A DNA stretch of 64,000 nt, taken from NCBI GenBank assembly GCA_039881145.1, contig JAYKKI010000062.1, positions 1,557,501 to 1,621,500 of the forward strand, read 5' to 3'. The stretch is from Druceiella hillmani. Lineage: Eukaryota; Arthropoda; Insecta; Lepidoptera; Hepialidae. This document shows, piece by piece, positions 35,446 through 46,944 of the stretch. The position numbers were made by a program, and so were the translations under genes. Every line of letters begins with the position of its first letter. Position 1 is the stretch's first letter. The notes beneath the pieces were generated by a model. The model was not told the origin of the DNA. It saw only the letters and a program-made list of their open reading frames with translations, and made no database searches.

Positions 35446-36278
35446 TTAAAACCTCCTATATATATTTCTAGCGTATAAAGGTTCCAAATATGAGAAAAAT
35501 ATATTTCAAATTGTTTGACTTAAAAGATATGCGAAATAACAACAGGATGACAGCTGAAATTGCCATGTTATGGATACAACTTGCTGTTATTGGAACATAT
35601 ATAAATTTGTAAAAGACAAATGATATACTGATAACATTTACTTAGAAATTTCACTCTTAAAACGAATATTTACTAAGAATTAATTTGTCCACGGTTTTGT
35701 CTGTGTGGTGTAAAATTTTCGATAATATCAATACTAAAATTAATTAACTTAGTTACTATACCAATTATCACTCGAATTATTTTATTTTATCCAATTTTAT
35801 TTTCTAAACATTAATTAAATTTTGAACCCACTAACGGAAATAAGATAACAAATTACACCGAATTCTGTAAAATTAGAGCGGCCGAAATTTTTGGTTACAA
35901 CAATCTATAGAGCACTGAATATTTTTGTTCAGTAAAATATGATACTGCATAGGATATAAAATCTAAAATAATATTACAAATACGAAAGGGTTCTTATTTG
36001 TGTCTTTGTTCCATAATACTTTGCAAACACGCAATGAATCGGTGTCAAATTTGGCGTACGATCTTTAGAATCGTATAACGGTGTAACATATGGATTAATA
36101 TCCGCGACATCTCGACGAATAGTATAAACTTTAGAATGAAACTCGATATTTTTATTTAACAATAAAAATGTGTAATGTAACATATCGGTAGACTGTGCGT
36201 CGCATTTCTTTAATCTATAGCTTGCGTGCGTGTACTTAATTAAAAAGTTCTCATGGGTGAAAAAGCGGCCAAAAGCAG

Positions 36279-36279
<1 letters not shown>
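35446..36279. other. Gene-free stretch
   Basis: AT-rich. The 69-codon minus run at 35974-36183 (with 'VHSKVYTIRRDVADINPYV'-like polar composition) has no recognisable domain and no splice context, and is judged chance. Confidence 0.4.

Positions 36280-36316
<37 letters not shown>
36280..36316. repeat. (TA)n microsatellite
   Basis: An uninterrupted TA run of about 37 bases, preceded by a small GC-richer word (aagcggccaaaagc). Confidence 0.96.
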
Positions 36317-36318
<2 letters not shown>

Positions 36319-37059
36319 ATTAATACCTGGAAATTTTTAATCTAATTCCCTTCCTATAGGGTTAAAAAAGGAGAACATATGTATTATATAGGTTTGACAA
36401 TTTCATCCATTTTATTGGACTAAGAAAAATGCATGTGGTTGATTTTTTCCCTTTGTAACATAGACATTTGGTACCTTTGAAAAGTGGACTCATAAAACTG
36501 TAAATATTTTATTATACACAATAACTCACAACGACTCAGTTGTAAGAAAAAAATCATTTGGATTTTCACATCTTTCGAATTTATAAAATCGTAATAAGAT
36601 AATTGTAATCATATTCCACCAAAATATCGTAATATAAACGAGAAATGAAATGAGTGAAATGAGTACTTTGTTTTAAAAGGACTTAGACAAAAAATTTAAT
36701 ACACACACCAATAGTAATTAATATTCTTGAAAAGAAATCTCGTCCTGATTTTTGACAATAAATCATCGAATGATACCATCCTATTAAGTTAAGTAAACGT
36801 CCATATAATTTTTCCCAACGGCATCATATGATCATGCAGGACAAATAATATCATCTTTAATATTACCAACAAATAAACCTTGACAGGTATATCAAAAATT
36901 CTAAACATTTATGTCCCTCGGGATCTATCATACGGACATAGCTAATGGTGTAGTTATCTTTTGAGATTGCAGAGGTACCCGCTAAGCAATACAAAAAGCA
37001 CCAAATACCTTTAACAAATATCTTTTTAAAAGTACATTTTAGAATAGAAAATGAGTACT
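36317..37059. other. Gene-free AT-rich stretch
   Basis: Nothing recognisable. Confidence 0.5.
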
Positions 37060-37412
37060 ATGATCAGATTAAGAAATCAATGATATAGAAGAATGAAAAT
37101 AAGTCGACACTGAACGAGATCTCACCGCTACTGAAGGAGAGTTTGACCTTTTCAACGCACAAAACCTGCCTTCACCAAACTTATTTTAGAATATATTTTA
37201 CACTATGCTGCTATCATGCTCTTAAAGTTTATAGGAATTTCAATTTCATGGCGATATACTCCAACTTTTTTATTGATATAGCACCAATAAATAACTTTAA
37301 GTTTTTCAAAAATGATGAAAATGATATAACATAGTTTTTATATAGTTTTAATATAAAATATTTTAAAGGTAATTTTAGAATAAGAAAGACAAAATGTTGG
37401 TTGATTAAAATC

Positions 37413-37640
37413 TCAAACCATATTTTGAATTAAACGAAATTCGTCCACGTCGTGAGAAGCGTAAGACTCCTTCAAATGTCTTGCAACCATTTCATGATCA
37501 AGCACACTTTCCTGATGGTCGTCTAGGTTAAAACATTTTGTCCAAATTTTCAAATGTATGTATTATTAGAGTTCACGTGGCTATAACTCACGAATGTTCT
37601 CATATTCTCATTGATTACTTCAAGTTAGCCTACGATTTTT
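37413..37640 (-). pseudogene. Unidentified coding-like relic
   Basis: On minus, an uninterrupted frame of about 49 codons ends at the stop at 37415-37413 and reads 'HLKIWTKCFNLDDHQESV' then 'LDHEMVARHLKESYASHD'. In the adjacent frame just upstream, 'NENMRTFVSYSHVNSNN' continues with similar composition, as if one frameshift separates them. The polar/acidic, His-rich composition and higher G+C (37435-37525) differ from the Phe/Ile/Lys noise elsewhere. I do not recognise the protein. It may be a transposon relic or chance. Confidence 0.2.
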
Positions 37641-39479
37641 TCAGGCTGATTCTTTTCAAAATTTAAAAAAACACTAAGCCATGTTTGATCAAACAAAAAT
37701 ATCGACGAGATTTTGAGTAAATTGTAATATATTTTAATTTTTTTTTCAATGAACCTTTTGAAAATTTTAACGCAGTATGATTTGTCAAAAAAAATTTTCT
37801 AACTTTAAGACTTCTCACATTTTCTAACTGGAAGTGCAAAATATGTACATATCTTAAAATGGAGCTTGTTGTTTATTGTCATTACGCTTTTTCCTTCCTT
37901 TCTAATATAATTCATGGCTGAGAAACAATAAAATTTAAAATACGGAAAATATGATAATTTTATGTCTTTAGTATAATGTTTTGTATATTTTTTAAGACGC
38001 TAATAGGTATCTTAAATAAACTAGTCCTACTAACCAAAATACCATAAATAGAGTATCAAGAAGAATGGGTATTTAAAACGAGAAAGTGTAAATGGATAAT
38101 TTTCTAAAACTAGTTACGATTCGTCAAAGATTGCGAAAATAAACTTTTTTGAGAAAAATGTGAATCATATTTTCTCAACCTGATCATAGTTAAAGTTATC
38201 TCGATTTGTTTGTATTTAAAATATACATATTTGAATTAAATTTTCTTCAAATAACATCCTTAAATAAAACTGCCACAGAATCAGCAAACATGTGGACTCC
38301 TTTACATTTGACTTATAAACCCTATCTTTTCGCTCGACATTTCTCTTGTTCCAACAGTAACCCTAGTTTCATTACTGGCTGCTACTAAAACGCCCGCAAC
38401 AGTTTTTTGACTTAAACTAAAAATCCATACACGTCATTGTCGTTCGTTTCGTTTGGCAATACTCTCGGCTTGTCATAATGTCTGCCGTAAATACCCACCT
38501 AGAGGACAAGTTTTTATTCGACTTAAGTTTTTGGTCTCGTAACAAAAATATGTGCGCAAAGGTTTTATTGGAAACCCAGGTACTTAGTTGGAAAATTCAA
38601 CGGAAATATCTAGTATAGAAGAATTCCATTTACTTTTGAAAAATTTTTGCTCAATATTTTGACACTTTTTCTTCCTAAAATAAGATTAACAAGGTTCCGA
38701 ATACTATGATTACATTTATTGTATTGGGCTGTCCCAATATCAATTGCTTATGATACTTAGTAAAAAGCTGCTAAGTAATAAATATTTTTTAAACAGATCG
38801 TCGAGGTGAGTTGGAGTGGTGTTTGTAACTGTGGAGCTAAAACACCACACATAAGTGACAGGCAAAAGTTAAAATGCTACTTACCAATGACGGGCAACTG
38901 ATAAAATACCACAAAGCTGTTCTGATTAAAAATATAAATCCAGTGATACATGCATTATAGATGCAGAAATGCAACACTGAATTGAAACAGGAGATTATAT
39001 TCATATATTCTATGTCAATTACGCAAGTTATTTTTTTTATTTTATACTTCCTTCATATAATTTTGTTACTTTCTACGCTTGCCAAAACCTTGCCAAAACT
39101 GATTTTTCTCAATTTTATTACAGACGCAATAAATCATAAGTTTATCAAAAATATATTATACATCGTTAAACAAGTTTTTTAATAAATATATTGACTGAAA
39201 ATAACTTATACGCACCTCAGACCACCGACTAATGCAGTTTCGAAATAATATATTACGCGCAAACTTAATAAGTCATTGAACACAAAGCTACGCAACTAAT
39301 ATTATAAAATATGTTATGTGTCTCTCACCAAGCTACGCAACTAATAAAAAATGTTAACTCATGTATTATATCACCAAAATAAAACATATTTTAAAACCCT
39401 ACCCACAAAACATACAAATACATCAGTTGACATAAAACTTAATGAAAAATTACTAAAAACGAGGATCCAGCAAACAATT
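37641..39479. other. Gene-free stretch with two GC-richer patches
   Basis: Patches at 38270-38520 (cactggctgctac region, aaacgcccgcaac, cgtcattgtcgttcg) and 38790-38900 (gatcgtcgaggtgagttgg; aatgacgggcaactg) stand above the AT background and may be conserved elements. A direct repeat of 'aagctacgcaactaata' occurs at 39285-39302 and 39331-39348, 46 bp apart. Confidence 0.4.
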
Positions 39480-39718
39480 CTTGCCACAATCAAAGAAATT
39501 GTTAACCTATTACTTTAAAGCTCCCTTCCTGAGTACGTTCAATATAACTGAAACTTTGGTTATGTTGCTACCCGGTACAGGAAACGGGAAATGGATGGCG
39601 GTTATTATCATAGTTAAAAAGAGTTTTCCTAGTATCGCCGCCCGGAATCGCAAAACAAAGCCACCACGCGCCAGTCCAGTGAGTTCATGCGCTCAGTTTT
39701 CACGAACTGTTACTTATT
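39480..39718. other. GC/CpG-rich island
   Basis: A marked island: ctacccggtacagg, aacgggaaatggatggcgg, tatcgccgcccggaatcgc and ccaccacgcgccagtccag. A 79-codon open frame (39481-39720, plus) runs through it, containing 'TETLVMLLPGTGNGKWMA' and 'NRKTKPPRASPVSSCAQ'. No domain is recognised and the frame has no splice support; the composition alone makes stop codons rarer. Candidate regulatory element or exon. Confidence 0.3.
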
Positions 39719-41470
39719 GAAAAATATGTTTCTTCCCCATACAATATTTTTGAAATATTTACTGTACGTTTTACAACTGGTTATATGATAAAATATTAAA
39801 TGAAAATATTTGTGGGTTTGTGGTATAATTTAATAACGTAATTAATATTAATGCTTTTTTTCAGTGTTTGATGAAAATTACCGTAGACTTACATAAAAAA
39901 AGAGAAGAAAAAAAGAATATGAGTCATTTCAGGTTATTTTAAATGATTGCGGATACTTTTAAACTGAAATTGTACAAGTGACCTTGAGTCGTATGCATGT
40001 TCGTTCATCAAGGCTCTGTGCATGTTCGTTCATAAATCTTCACTTTGGAAGTTTATGATATCTATGGATATTTATGTTTTTTCAATCCTAAATTGGAATT
40101 AAATATGAAAAAAATCACGGGGTCAATTACTGAAGTTCTTGGCAAATGAAGTCACAAATTTCAAGGTTTTTGCATAAGTTAAATGCAAAATGTTTTTGCT
40201 TCACGATAAAGATCATCAGTTTTGATGCTATATTCAGCTTTTCCGACTGACGCTTGCCTATTCCTATTTCAACTAAAAATAAAGGAAGTCGTCTGCAACC
40301 AAGTATTACAAAGGATATACTTAATAGTTTTGGGGGCGAAATTTTCTTTCATTAATATCTGGCTATATTTCGAATTCTATGTAATTGAGGACAAGAACCG
40401 ATATTGTCCGTGCGGAAAAAAATTTCCATAACTAAACTAAGGTAAGCAAAAATTGCTTCATTATTATATTTTACGTCCATATGTTTAAAAAATCGAACCA
40501 ACGAAATTAAACCAGATGTCATATCTTTACTGTCCAGTAAAGATTTGTCTTCTCAACTAATAATTTGAAACAAATTCAATTCTCTTTCGAAAAGTAAAAA
40601 AGGCCCTCAACTCGAGACAATGAAGATAATATTTGTATTTTATTTTTCCACTGCTTTTTTAGTAAATTTGTCGACAACTAAATAAAGAGACTAGTAATGA
40701 AAGGAGAATTGGACAATCTAATTTTTCGTCTCAGAATGCTTCCAAACAATGAATTACTTAAACAAATATTTATTTTCGGAGATAATACAGTTACTCTCCA
40801 ATAGTAATAGGATTTTATATTCTCATATTATTCGGTTAAAAATTTGTCATGGGTATGAATTTGCCATGTTCATGGGTATGAAATCCATGAAAAAACTAAC
40901 TACCATGTCTGAACAAAAGTAGATGAAAAATAATTGAACTTTATAAATCCGTAATAATGTGCCACAATACATTTTAAAATAAGCAGTGGTAATGTTTTCT
41001 TCTCCACCTCTTTATTGACATTAAATTTTCTTCAAAAAGTTCATCAGGATGATAATTTTTTTGCTTTATTTTTTCAATTTACACAGTTTATCGCCTTTAT
41101 ATCTTCCATTCTCCCATTTTTTCTTATTGTTTTAAAATTAAGTGTTTTTTTCCCTTATCTGATGATAATTTCTTTTTTCCAACTAAAAAAAATACAATTT
41201 TCTCTTTCTGCTGGGTTTTTAATATTTCTATTCATATTCAGAGGGTGATCTACCATCAATTTATATTTTCCAAAATTATGAATTTATTTCTTCTTTAAGT
41301 AATATCGCGACTTCTTTGCATCTATATGTAATTAGTTACGAGTACAATGCTAAGAATATTTACATATTTTTATTTCATTACTTTCATCTAAACGTAAAAA
41401 ATAACATTCGTTTCCGTCATTATCGTCATTTGCTCTGGTATAATCATTTATTGCTCAAAATTGATCCAAC
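39719..41470. other. Gene-free stretch, partly pyrimidine-rich
   Basis: A direct duplication 'gcatgttcgttcat' occurs at 39994-40007 and 40021-40034. From about 41000 to 41250 the plus strand is very T-rich and gives a chance Phe-rich frame. No gene seen. Confidence 0.45.
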
Positions 41471-41472
41471 GT

Positions 41473-41483
41473 AGGTGGCGCTA
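41473..41483 (+). promoter_or_regulatory. CTCF-like motif AGGTGGCGCTA
   Basis: The word AGGTGGCGCTA matches the core of the insect and vertebrate CTCF binding consensus (AGGKGGCGCY). It is a striking GC-rich 11-mer in otherwise AT-rich sequence, with CCA upstream at 41467-41469, slightly further away than in the full vertebrate consensus. CTCF marks insulators and loop anchors. Binding is inferred only from the word. Confidence 0.4.
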
Positions 41484-42032
41484 TCCACTTTTCCAAATTG
41501 TAAACACCGTCTATCGTATTTTTTACTTTTATTATTTATATTCTCAATTTTTTATGTACTTAGTTTATAATTTTTCTGTTCTTACTTAGTAGAATTCGCA
41601 AACAGGTTTTTAATTTCACTCATTTAAGTAATTTGCTTTATGGGGTTTTAAGCTAATTTTCTGTCTTTATTTGTATTCTTATTTATTTTCTGTCTTTATT
41701 GTAATCATTATATTATATTATTTCCTCGCTCGTATTCTGATATTATTTCATTTAAATTGCTGTGTGAGGCTGTGTCATTTTATGTCATGAATTCCAGTGT
41801 TTAATGAAAACAACATGATGTCTTACATTTAAAATTTGCCTCAAATTCCTCCTGGCAACTATTAGATCACAAATGTAACCTCATACTTGGCATAATTACA
41901 AGTTCAATGTTATAATATTTCCAAATTATGTTTTTAAATTCTGAAATTGTCTACCTGTTTGCTCTGAGTTTCTCTCATTCATCAATCCATCCATCTTTCC
42001 TTCTGTCTCTTAAAGTGTTGTATCTTTGAATT
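41484..42032. other. Gene-free AT-rich stretch
   Basis: Nothing recognisable apart from pyrimidine-rich runs (ccatccatctttccttctgtctc near 41990). Confidence 0.45.
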
Positions 42033-42076
42033 TTCACAATTAAATGAAACTATGTGATGTAGTATTATTTCTACTT
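42033..42076 (-). repeat. Hammerhead-bearing repeat, copy D (outer end only)
   Basis: The words 'tcacaattaaatgaaactat' and 'gtgatgtagtattatttctac' equal the outer end of copies A, B and C. The ribozyme part is missing; the match stops at about 42076. Confidence 0.8.
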
Positions 42077-42213
42077 ATATACTTATTCTACTTCTATATT
42101 CAATCTTCGAATTTTGAAAAAATGAATGCTTCAACATTTGAGACTTCGTATTATACGTAGATAGATCTATTTAAATAATATAAATAAAGTCCTTGGCGAA
42201 TATTCATATGTTT

Positions 42214-42217
<4 letters not shown>

Positions 42218-42254
<37 letters not shown>

Positions 42255-42260
42255 TATATA
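42218..42260. repeat. (TA)n microsatellite
   Basis: A TA run of about 43 bases with one C interruption. Confidence 0.95.
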
Positions 42261-42617
42261 ATGTTTTTATTGGATTCTGTTTCGAACTTGTTGAAATAAA
42301 GACGTAATTGCGTTTCTGTCGATAAAATATTTATTTACTTGTAAAACGTTCCTTCTACAATTTGCTAGTAACATTATCTTATAAACTAAACATTTACTCA
42401 CCTGTGGATAAAAGAAACAACATTTAAAGCCCTTATTTCGGGTTTATCATCTGAATTCGACAGGTAAGCTTTTTACAATAAAATACGGAATCAAAAACAA
42501 ATCTAACCTCTCAAAATCTTTTGACGTTTTATACGAAAGCTAACAGCGACCTCTATGGAACTTATCATAGATAACGCGGCAAAGTTTAAATGAAAGGATA
42601 CCTATAGGTTTTCTTTA

Positions 42618-42656
42618 CGTATATATATATATAAATATATATATATATAAATATAC
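42618..42656. repeat. (TA)n/(TAA) microsatellite
   Basis: TA runs broken by 'ataaata' units. It causes part of the 84-codon minus shadow frame at 42586-42840. Confidence 0.9.
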
Positions 42657-42939
42657 ACATATTAGAATTGTAGCCCTTATCATCAATGATACACCGTCCA
42701 AAAATCTGTTTTAAAACTATTTTTACAACGTTTATTAAAAAGATGGGAATATCTAAGAAGTTGTTAGTTAAGAGTATATAACCAGTAAAATTTTTTATTT
42801 GGATAAAAAAAATTATTGTTTGTTGGCCACACATTATCACAAGGTTCGAACAGCAGCTAGTGATATATTGTCTACTTAGAAAGAAACAGTCAATATAAAA
42901 CTAGAAAAATAAGGAAAACAGTAAACACAAAAGCTCTTT

Positions 42940-43360
42940 TGTTCATTTTATGTTTTGGCGTATTACACAATATCAGTCTTGCTTTCGCTACTAATTGACG
43001 AGTGACCAGACTCTTTTTGTTGAACGGACTTCCGAGGCAAAAGGTCGCGTTATTTCCTTCGGCATATAGGCGTGTCGAGTTACATAAACGGAGTAATAAA
43101 TGAAACATTTCATTTTGAACACAATTTGTGAGGAAATCCGTTATTTATTTTGTGTTCAATATATACTCGGTTCCGGGAGTCAGAGGTCAAATACTGGGTT
43201 CATTGGAAGTTAAAATCGATGGCTATCATTGTTTTAAAATGTAAACTTTATAAAATAACTTTTGTGACCGGCGGTTCCGGCGGTCATCCTCGCTCCTCCG
43301 TCGCGTTTCGTGCTTGTCCACCTTCTGAAATGCGCCTAATAAATATTCGTATATATCCGT
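42940..43360. other. Double GC/CpG-rich island
   Basis: First part (42985-43095): acggacttccgaggc, aaggtcgcgtt, ccttcggcatataggcgtg. Second part (43165-43345): cggttccgggagtcagaggtc, gaccggcggttccggcggtc, cctcgctcctccgtcgcg. The sequence cagaggtcaaa (43190-43200) is an AGGTCA nuclear-receptor half-site. Short frames on both strands cross it (42890-43108 minus; 43150-43362 plus) without recognised domains. It is the broadest island in the window and a candidate promoter, enhancer or unrecognised exon. Confidence 0.4.
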
Positions 43361-44714
43361 AATTTAACTACCTACAATAATTTTTTATACTTTAAACCCT
43401 TTCAGAATATGCACCTTATATGGTGGAAAAATCACAAAAGTCCATCTAGTAGAAATTATGTTACAAGTTAATATAAAGACAAACAAGCAGAAAGATTTTA
43501 AATATAGAAGAATTTACTATTATCGCATATTTACTAGACTTAGAAACGTATATACGTATATAATTTCTTCTGTCTAACTATTCAGTCTCTCAGTAATAGT
43601 ATTTGAATTAATTTTTTTTTTCTAGTTCGTAAACATATTTAATTCGGGCTTAAAATTTAACGCATTTTCTGACAAAACATTATGATATATGCTCTAAATA
43701 TAATGCAATATATATTACAATCCATTTGACGTTGTTAAAAAAATGAAAAACAAATAACATACCAAAATTTGAAAAAATCCTAATATTTACTTGATACAAT
43801 GTATATAGATTAGTTGACGATCCATGAAAATCCTAAAAAATTTCTTCAATAGTTTCTGGGCATAACAAGTAAAACAAGCAATGAAAAAATAAAGATTTTC
43901 ATTAATCATATAACTTAACTTCTAGAGTACTTTATTGAACCTAAAATTTACCGGAAAACAAGAGCGATTATTCATAATTTCAGAATTTTTGAGATTTTCA
44001 TCGCATTTTACATGCTGAAAAGTAACATCAATATATGTGTGTAGTTTACTTCAAAAATAACCACAAACTAATATCATAATTTATTTAATATATTCAACAG
44101 TGACACATATACATCACAAGTTAATAAATGTTTAAATATATTTAATTTACGATATGCTATAAAGCTAAGTTTGCAATTTAATACATGGTCTAAAGTCTGA
44201 ACACACAAACCTAATGCTATTATTCCGTTAAATTTAACGTAAAAGGCACAAAATTCCTTGTACTTAAAGAACTAACTAAGACTTGCTTGTAAGAAATTAC
44301 AAGAGTGCTTACGACGCAAAAGATTTATACAAGTAAGTAAAATTCATTGCTTACTTCAAGCAGCCGATTTGTAGCTAGAGCTCGAGCTAACAACTTATTG
44401 TTTACGGCTATATTCAGAATAAAACAAACTCGTGTTCATTTCGAGCTCATCACTTAATAACCACTGTGCTCTCATTCACTGATAATCGGTCATTCAGAGT
44501 AAATAAACTGAAAACAGAATAAAAGTAGTTAGTGTTCTATTTAAAAAATACGCCTATTACATTTGATTGGATTAGCTATTGTTTCCGGTTTGCGTTTATT
44601 ATTGTTAGTTTGTTATTATGGTTATCTATTTTTGTCGCGGCTGGAAGGTTGTTTGTTGCTTATACTGTTATTGGAGACTGAAAAGATACAGCATGTATGA
44701 GAAATATTTTGGAA
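43361..44714. other. Gene-free AT-rich stretch
   Basis: No gene. A small patch at 44360-44460 repeats AGCTCGAGCT-like words (tagagctcgagctaac; tcgagctcatc). Confidence 0.45.
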
Positions 44715-44753
<39 letters not shown>

Positions 44754-44763
44754 TATATGTATA

Positions 44764-44814
<51 letters not shown>

Positions 44815-44834
44815 ACATATATATATATATATAT
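44715..44834. repeat. (TA)n microsatellite
   Basis: A TA tract of about 120 bases with C and G interruptions, ending 12 bp before the hammerhead-bearing repeat. It produces opposite Tyr/Ile shadow frames (44618-44836 and 44668-44907). Confidence 0.97.
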
Positions 44835-44845
44835 GAAAAATTAAA

Positions 44846-44960
44846 TCACAATTAAATGAAACTACGTGATGTGGTATTATTTCTACTTTCTTTAATTTCT
44901 TTACCACGACCTAGGTTTCGTTGTATTACAACATCTTCAGGTGGGATATTAGCAAAGATT
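44846..44960 (-). repeat. Hammerhead-bearing repeat, copy B (single arm)
   Basis: One unit in minus orientation. Its outer end starts at 44846 (tcacaattaaatgaaactac), the ribozyme lies at 44903-44945, and its inner end is at 44960 (ggatattagcaaagatt). Hammerhead motifs of this minimal-helix-III type I form are known from Penelope-like retroelements and plant retrozymes, so a Penelope-like origin is likely. No reverse transcriptase or GIY-YIG part was found next to it. Confidence 0.82.
44903..44945 (-). ncRNA. Type I hammerhead ribozyme with intact core
   Basis: Read 5' to 3' on minus: stem I strand CCAC (44944-44941), core CUGAAGA, an extra U, helix II GUUGU-AAU-ACAAC, then GAA. Helix III is ACC-UA-GGU and the cleavage C is at 44908. 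The second stem I strand GUGG (44907-44904) pairs perfectly with CCAC. Every position of the CUGANGA/GAAA/UH core is present. A self-cleaving RNA with cleavage 3' of C44908 is predicted. A helix III this short, with the self-complementary sequence CCUAGG, is known in retroelement hammerheads that work as dimers. The extra nucleotide before helix II recurs in copy A and may be a family trait. Confidence 0.72.
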
Positions 44961-46944
44961 AAATAATACAAAACTTAATAAACATGCTTTCTATATTACA
45001 ATATTAAGGTATTTATAGACTACATAAATATAAGTCAATCTTGTCTTTACCATTTTTATCAAAACGTAAAGCTAAATTTCTTACGAAAATAATATATTTT
45101 GATGAATCATTTTACCCGTAAAATAAGTACGTTCAGCGTCATCTCATAGCTGACCAAACCTCATTATACGATAAACACACAGTCACTGCCAAAACAATAG
45201 CCTTTCATATCAATTAAACTTCATACTCGCAAGAAAGATTATGCAAAAACATAAATCATATTTAGCGACCGGTCGACCGAAACCGAAAATTAAATTTCTT
45301 TCGACCGGAAGTTGAAACCAAAACTTTACACATGTTTGAATATTTTTAAACTATTAATCGTCATGTAAACTCTGACAGCATAAAGTGAATCAAATTTGGC
45401 AGTATGTTTTATTTTATTCTAAAAGTATTTGCAGTAATTAAATTAATTTCATAGCAAAATAGAACACAATAAAAAAATTCATCAATTTATTTTCGCCATG
45501 GTCAAAATAAAGTGCCTGCATATTAATTTGGTATTTGTTTAACAATTACAATATGAAAAGATAGACTTAGGAAAGTATTGATATCTATCAAAATGAGAGC
45601 TGTAGTAATTAAACCAAGCCACTTAACCCACTTCCAAAGTCCCTCGCGCACTGCAAACTCATGTTATGCTTCAGTCTTGTTTTAGGGGAAAAAAATTTCA
45701 GTTTATCAAAAAAAAAACGCAATCAAATTTTATTGGAAACGAAATTCGGTCAAATATTGAAGATATTAATATCGGCGATTAAATTGAATAGTCCCGTTTG
45801 ATGACATTTGGGATACAGGTATATTTGTGGTTCGTTTATCAATTACATATTTTCATAAATGCGCGTGTATTCCTAATGTTGTTCCGGCTCTAAAATGGCA
45901 ATGGCTAAGCTCTAAAATATATATTGGATACAATGTTGGATATATTAACATACTCTTAAAATATATAATTAGATAGAAACAAAATTTTGCCTTTCTACAA
46001 AGTCTACGTATTAACACTTTTTCGATTACAAATTTTTCTTGTCACGCTTTACTTGCTCGCAATGATCTTAACTTTTGAAAAGTTGTTCAGCTAGAATATA
46101 ATACCGCTAACACTTAATTTTCCAAATTTACATGATATCCGAAATTTTATTTGGATAACACGTATGTCCTTGAGTTCATTGTATCTGCATTAAGATGAAG
46201 CTAAACTCCAAAAAAAAAGCCAAAAAATAACAAAGTCATTATTCATAACACTAAAATAAAAAGTATTGTTTTAAGCAAGAAAAAAACATAACAAAATTTC
46301 TTTAATGTACTTTGACAAAAAGCGATGTATAATCAAGTTTTTTTTTAACTTTTAATAAACACATTTTATTTTTCTGTTCATTGATGGAAATTCCAGATTA
46401 ACGCGTACATTTTACGAATTGTTTATTCACCCAAAGTAATTTTTTTCTAGTTCTTTACAGGTTATGATTTATAAAGAGAAATCCACTCAAACACAATAAT
46501 AGTCACAACAATGTAATTTTACAGTATGTAATTACAAACTATTCAAAATCTATAGTCTCCATTATCATAGAATAACTTTAATTATGTTTTATTTACCTCA
46601 TAAATTACTGAAAATTAAATTTAATCCTTTGCTATTATTTATTCTCTGCATAGTAAGAGCATAATTCATGTCTTCTCCATTTCAATTGTAACCGCTTACT
46701 AAAAAAATTTGAATGTCCCCGTATTCGCCCCTAAACTGTCGTATGGGACCTGAAGAGATTATCGTCCGTTTCACTGGCTTGTAATAATTTTTTTGTATTA
46801 TAAGGTTAAACAGTATCGGTGTATGGAAAATACTGTAACGCGGAAAAGTTATGAACACACAGATATGAGAAAATTAGCTATTGATATTTCTTGCTTTGGT
46901 TAATAATAATAAAAAATCATTTTATTTCACTTCACATAAGAAGT
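44961..46944. other. Gene-free AT-rich stretch
   Basis: No gene. The small CpG-bearing word cluster 'gcgaccggtcgaccgaaacc' with 'ttcgaccggaag' at 45268-45310 contains an inverted ccggtcga/tcgaccgg motif. No Penelope-like coding sequence was found upstream of copy B on minus. Confidence 0.45.

Noticed and set aside
45268..45310. Transposon terminal repeat (ccggtcgaccg ... tcgaccgg)
   Set aside because: The inverted words are short and lie only about 25 bp apart, and no element or target duplication is visible.
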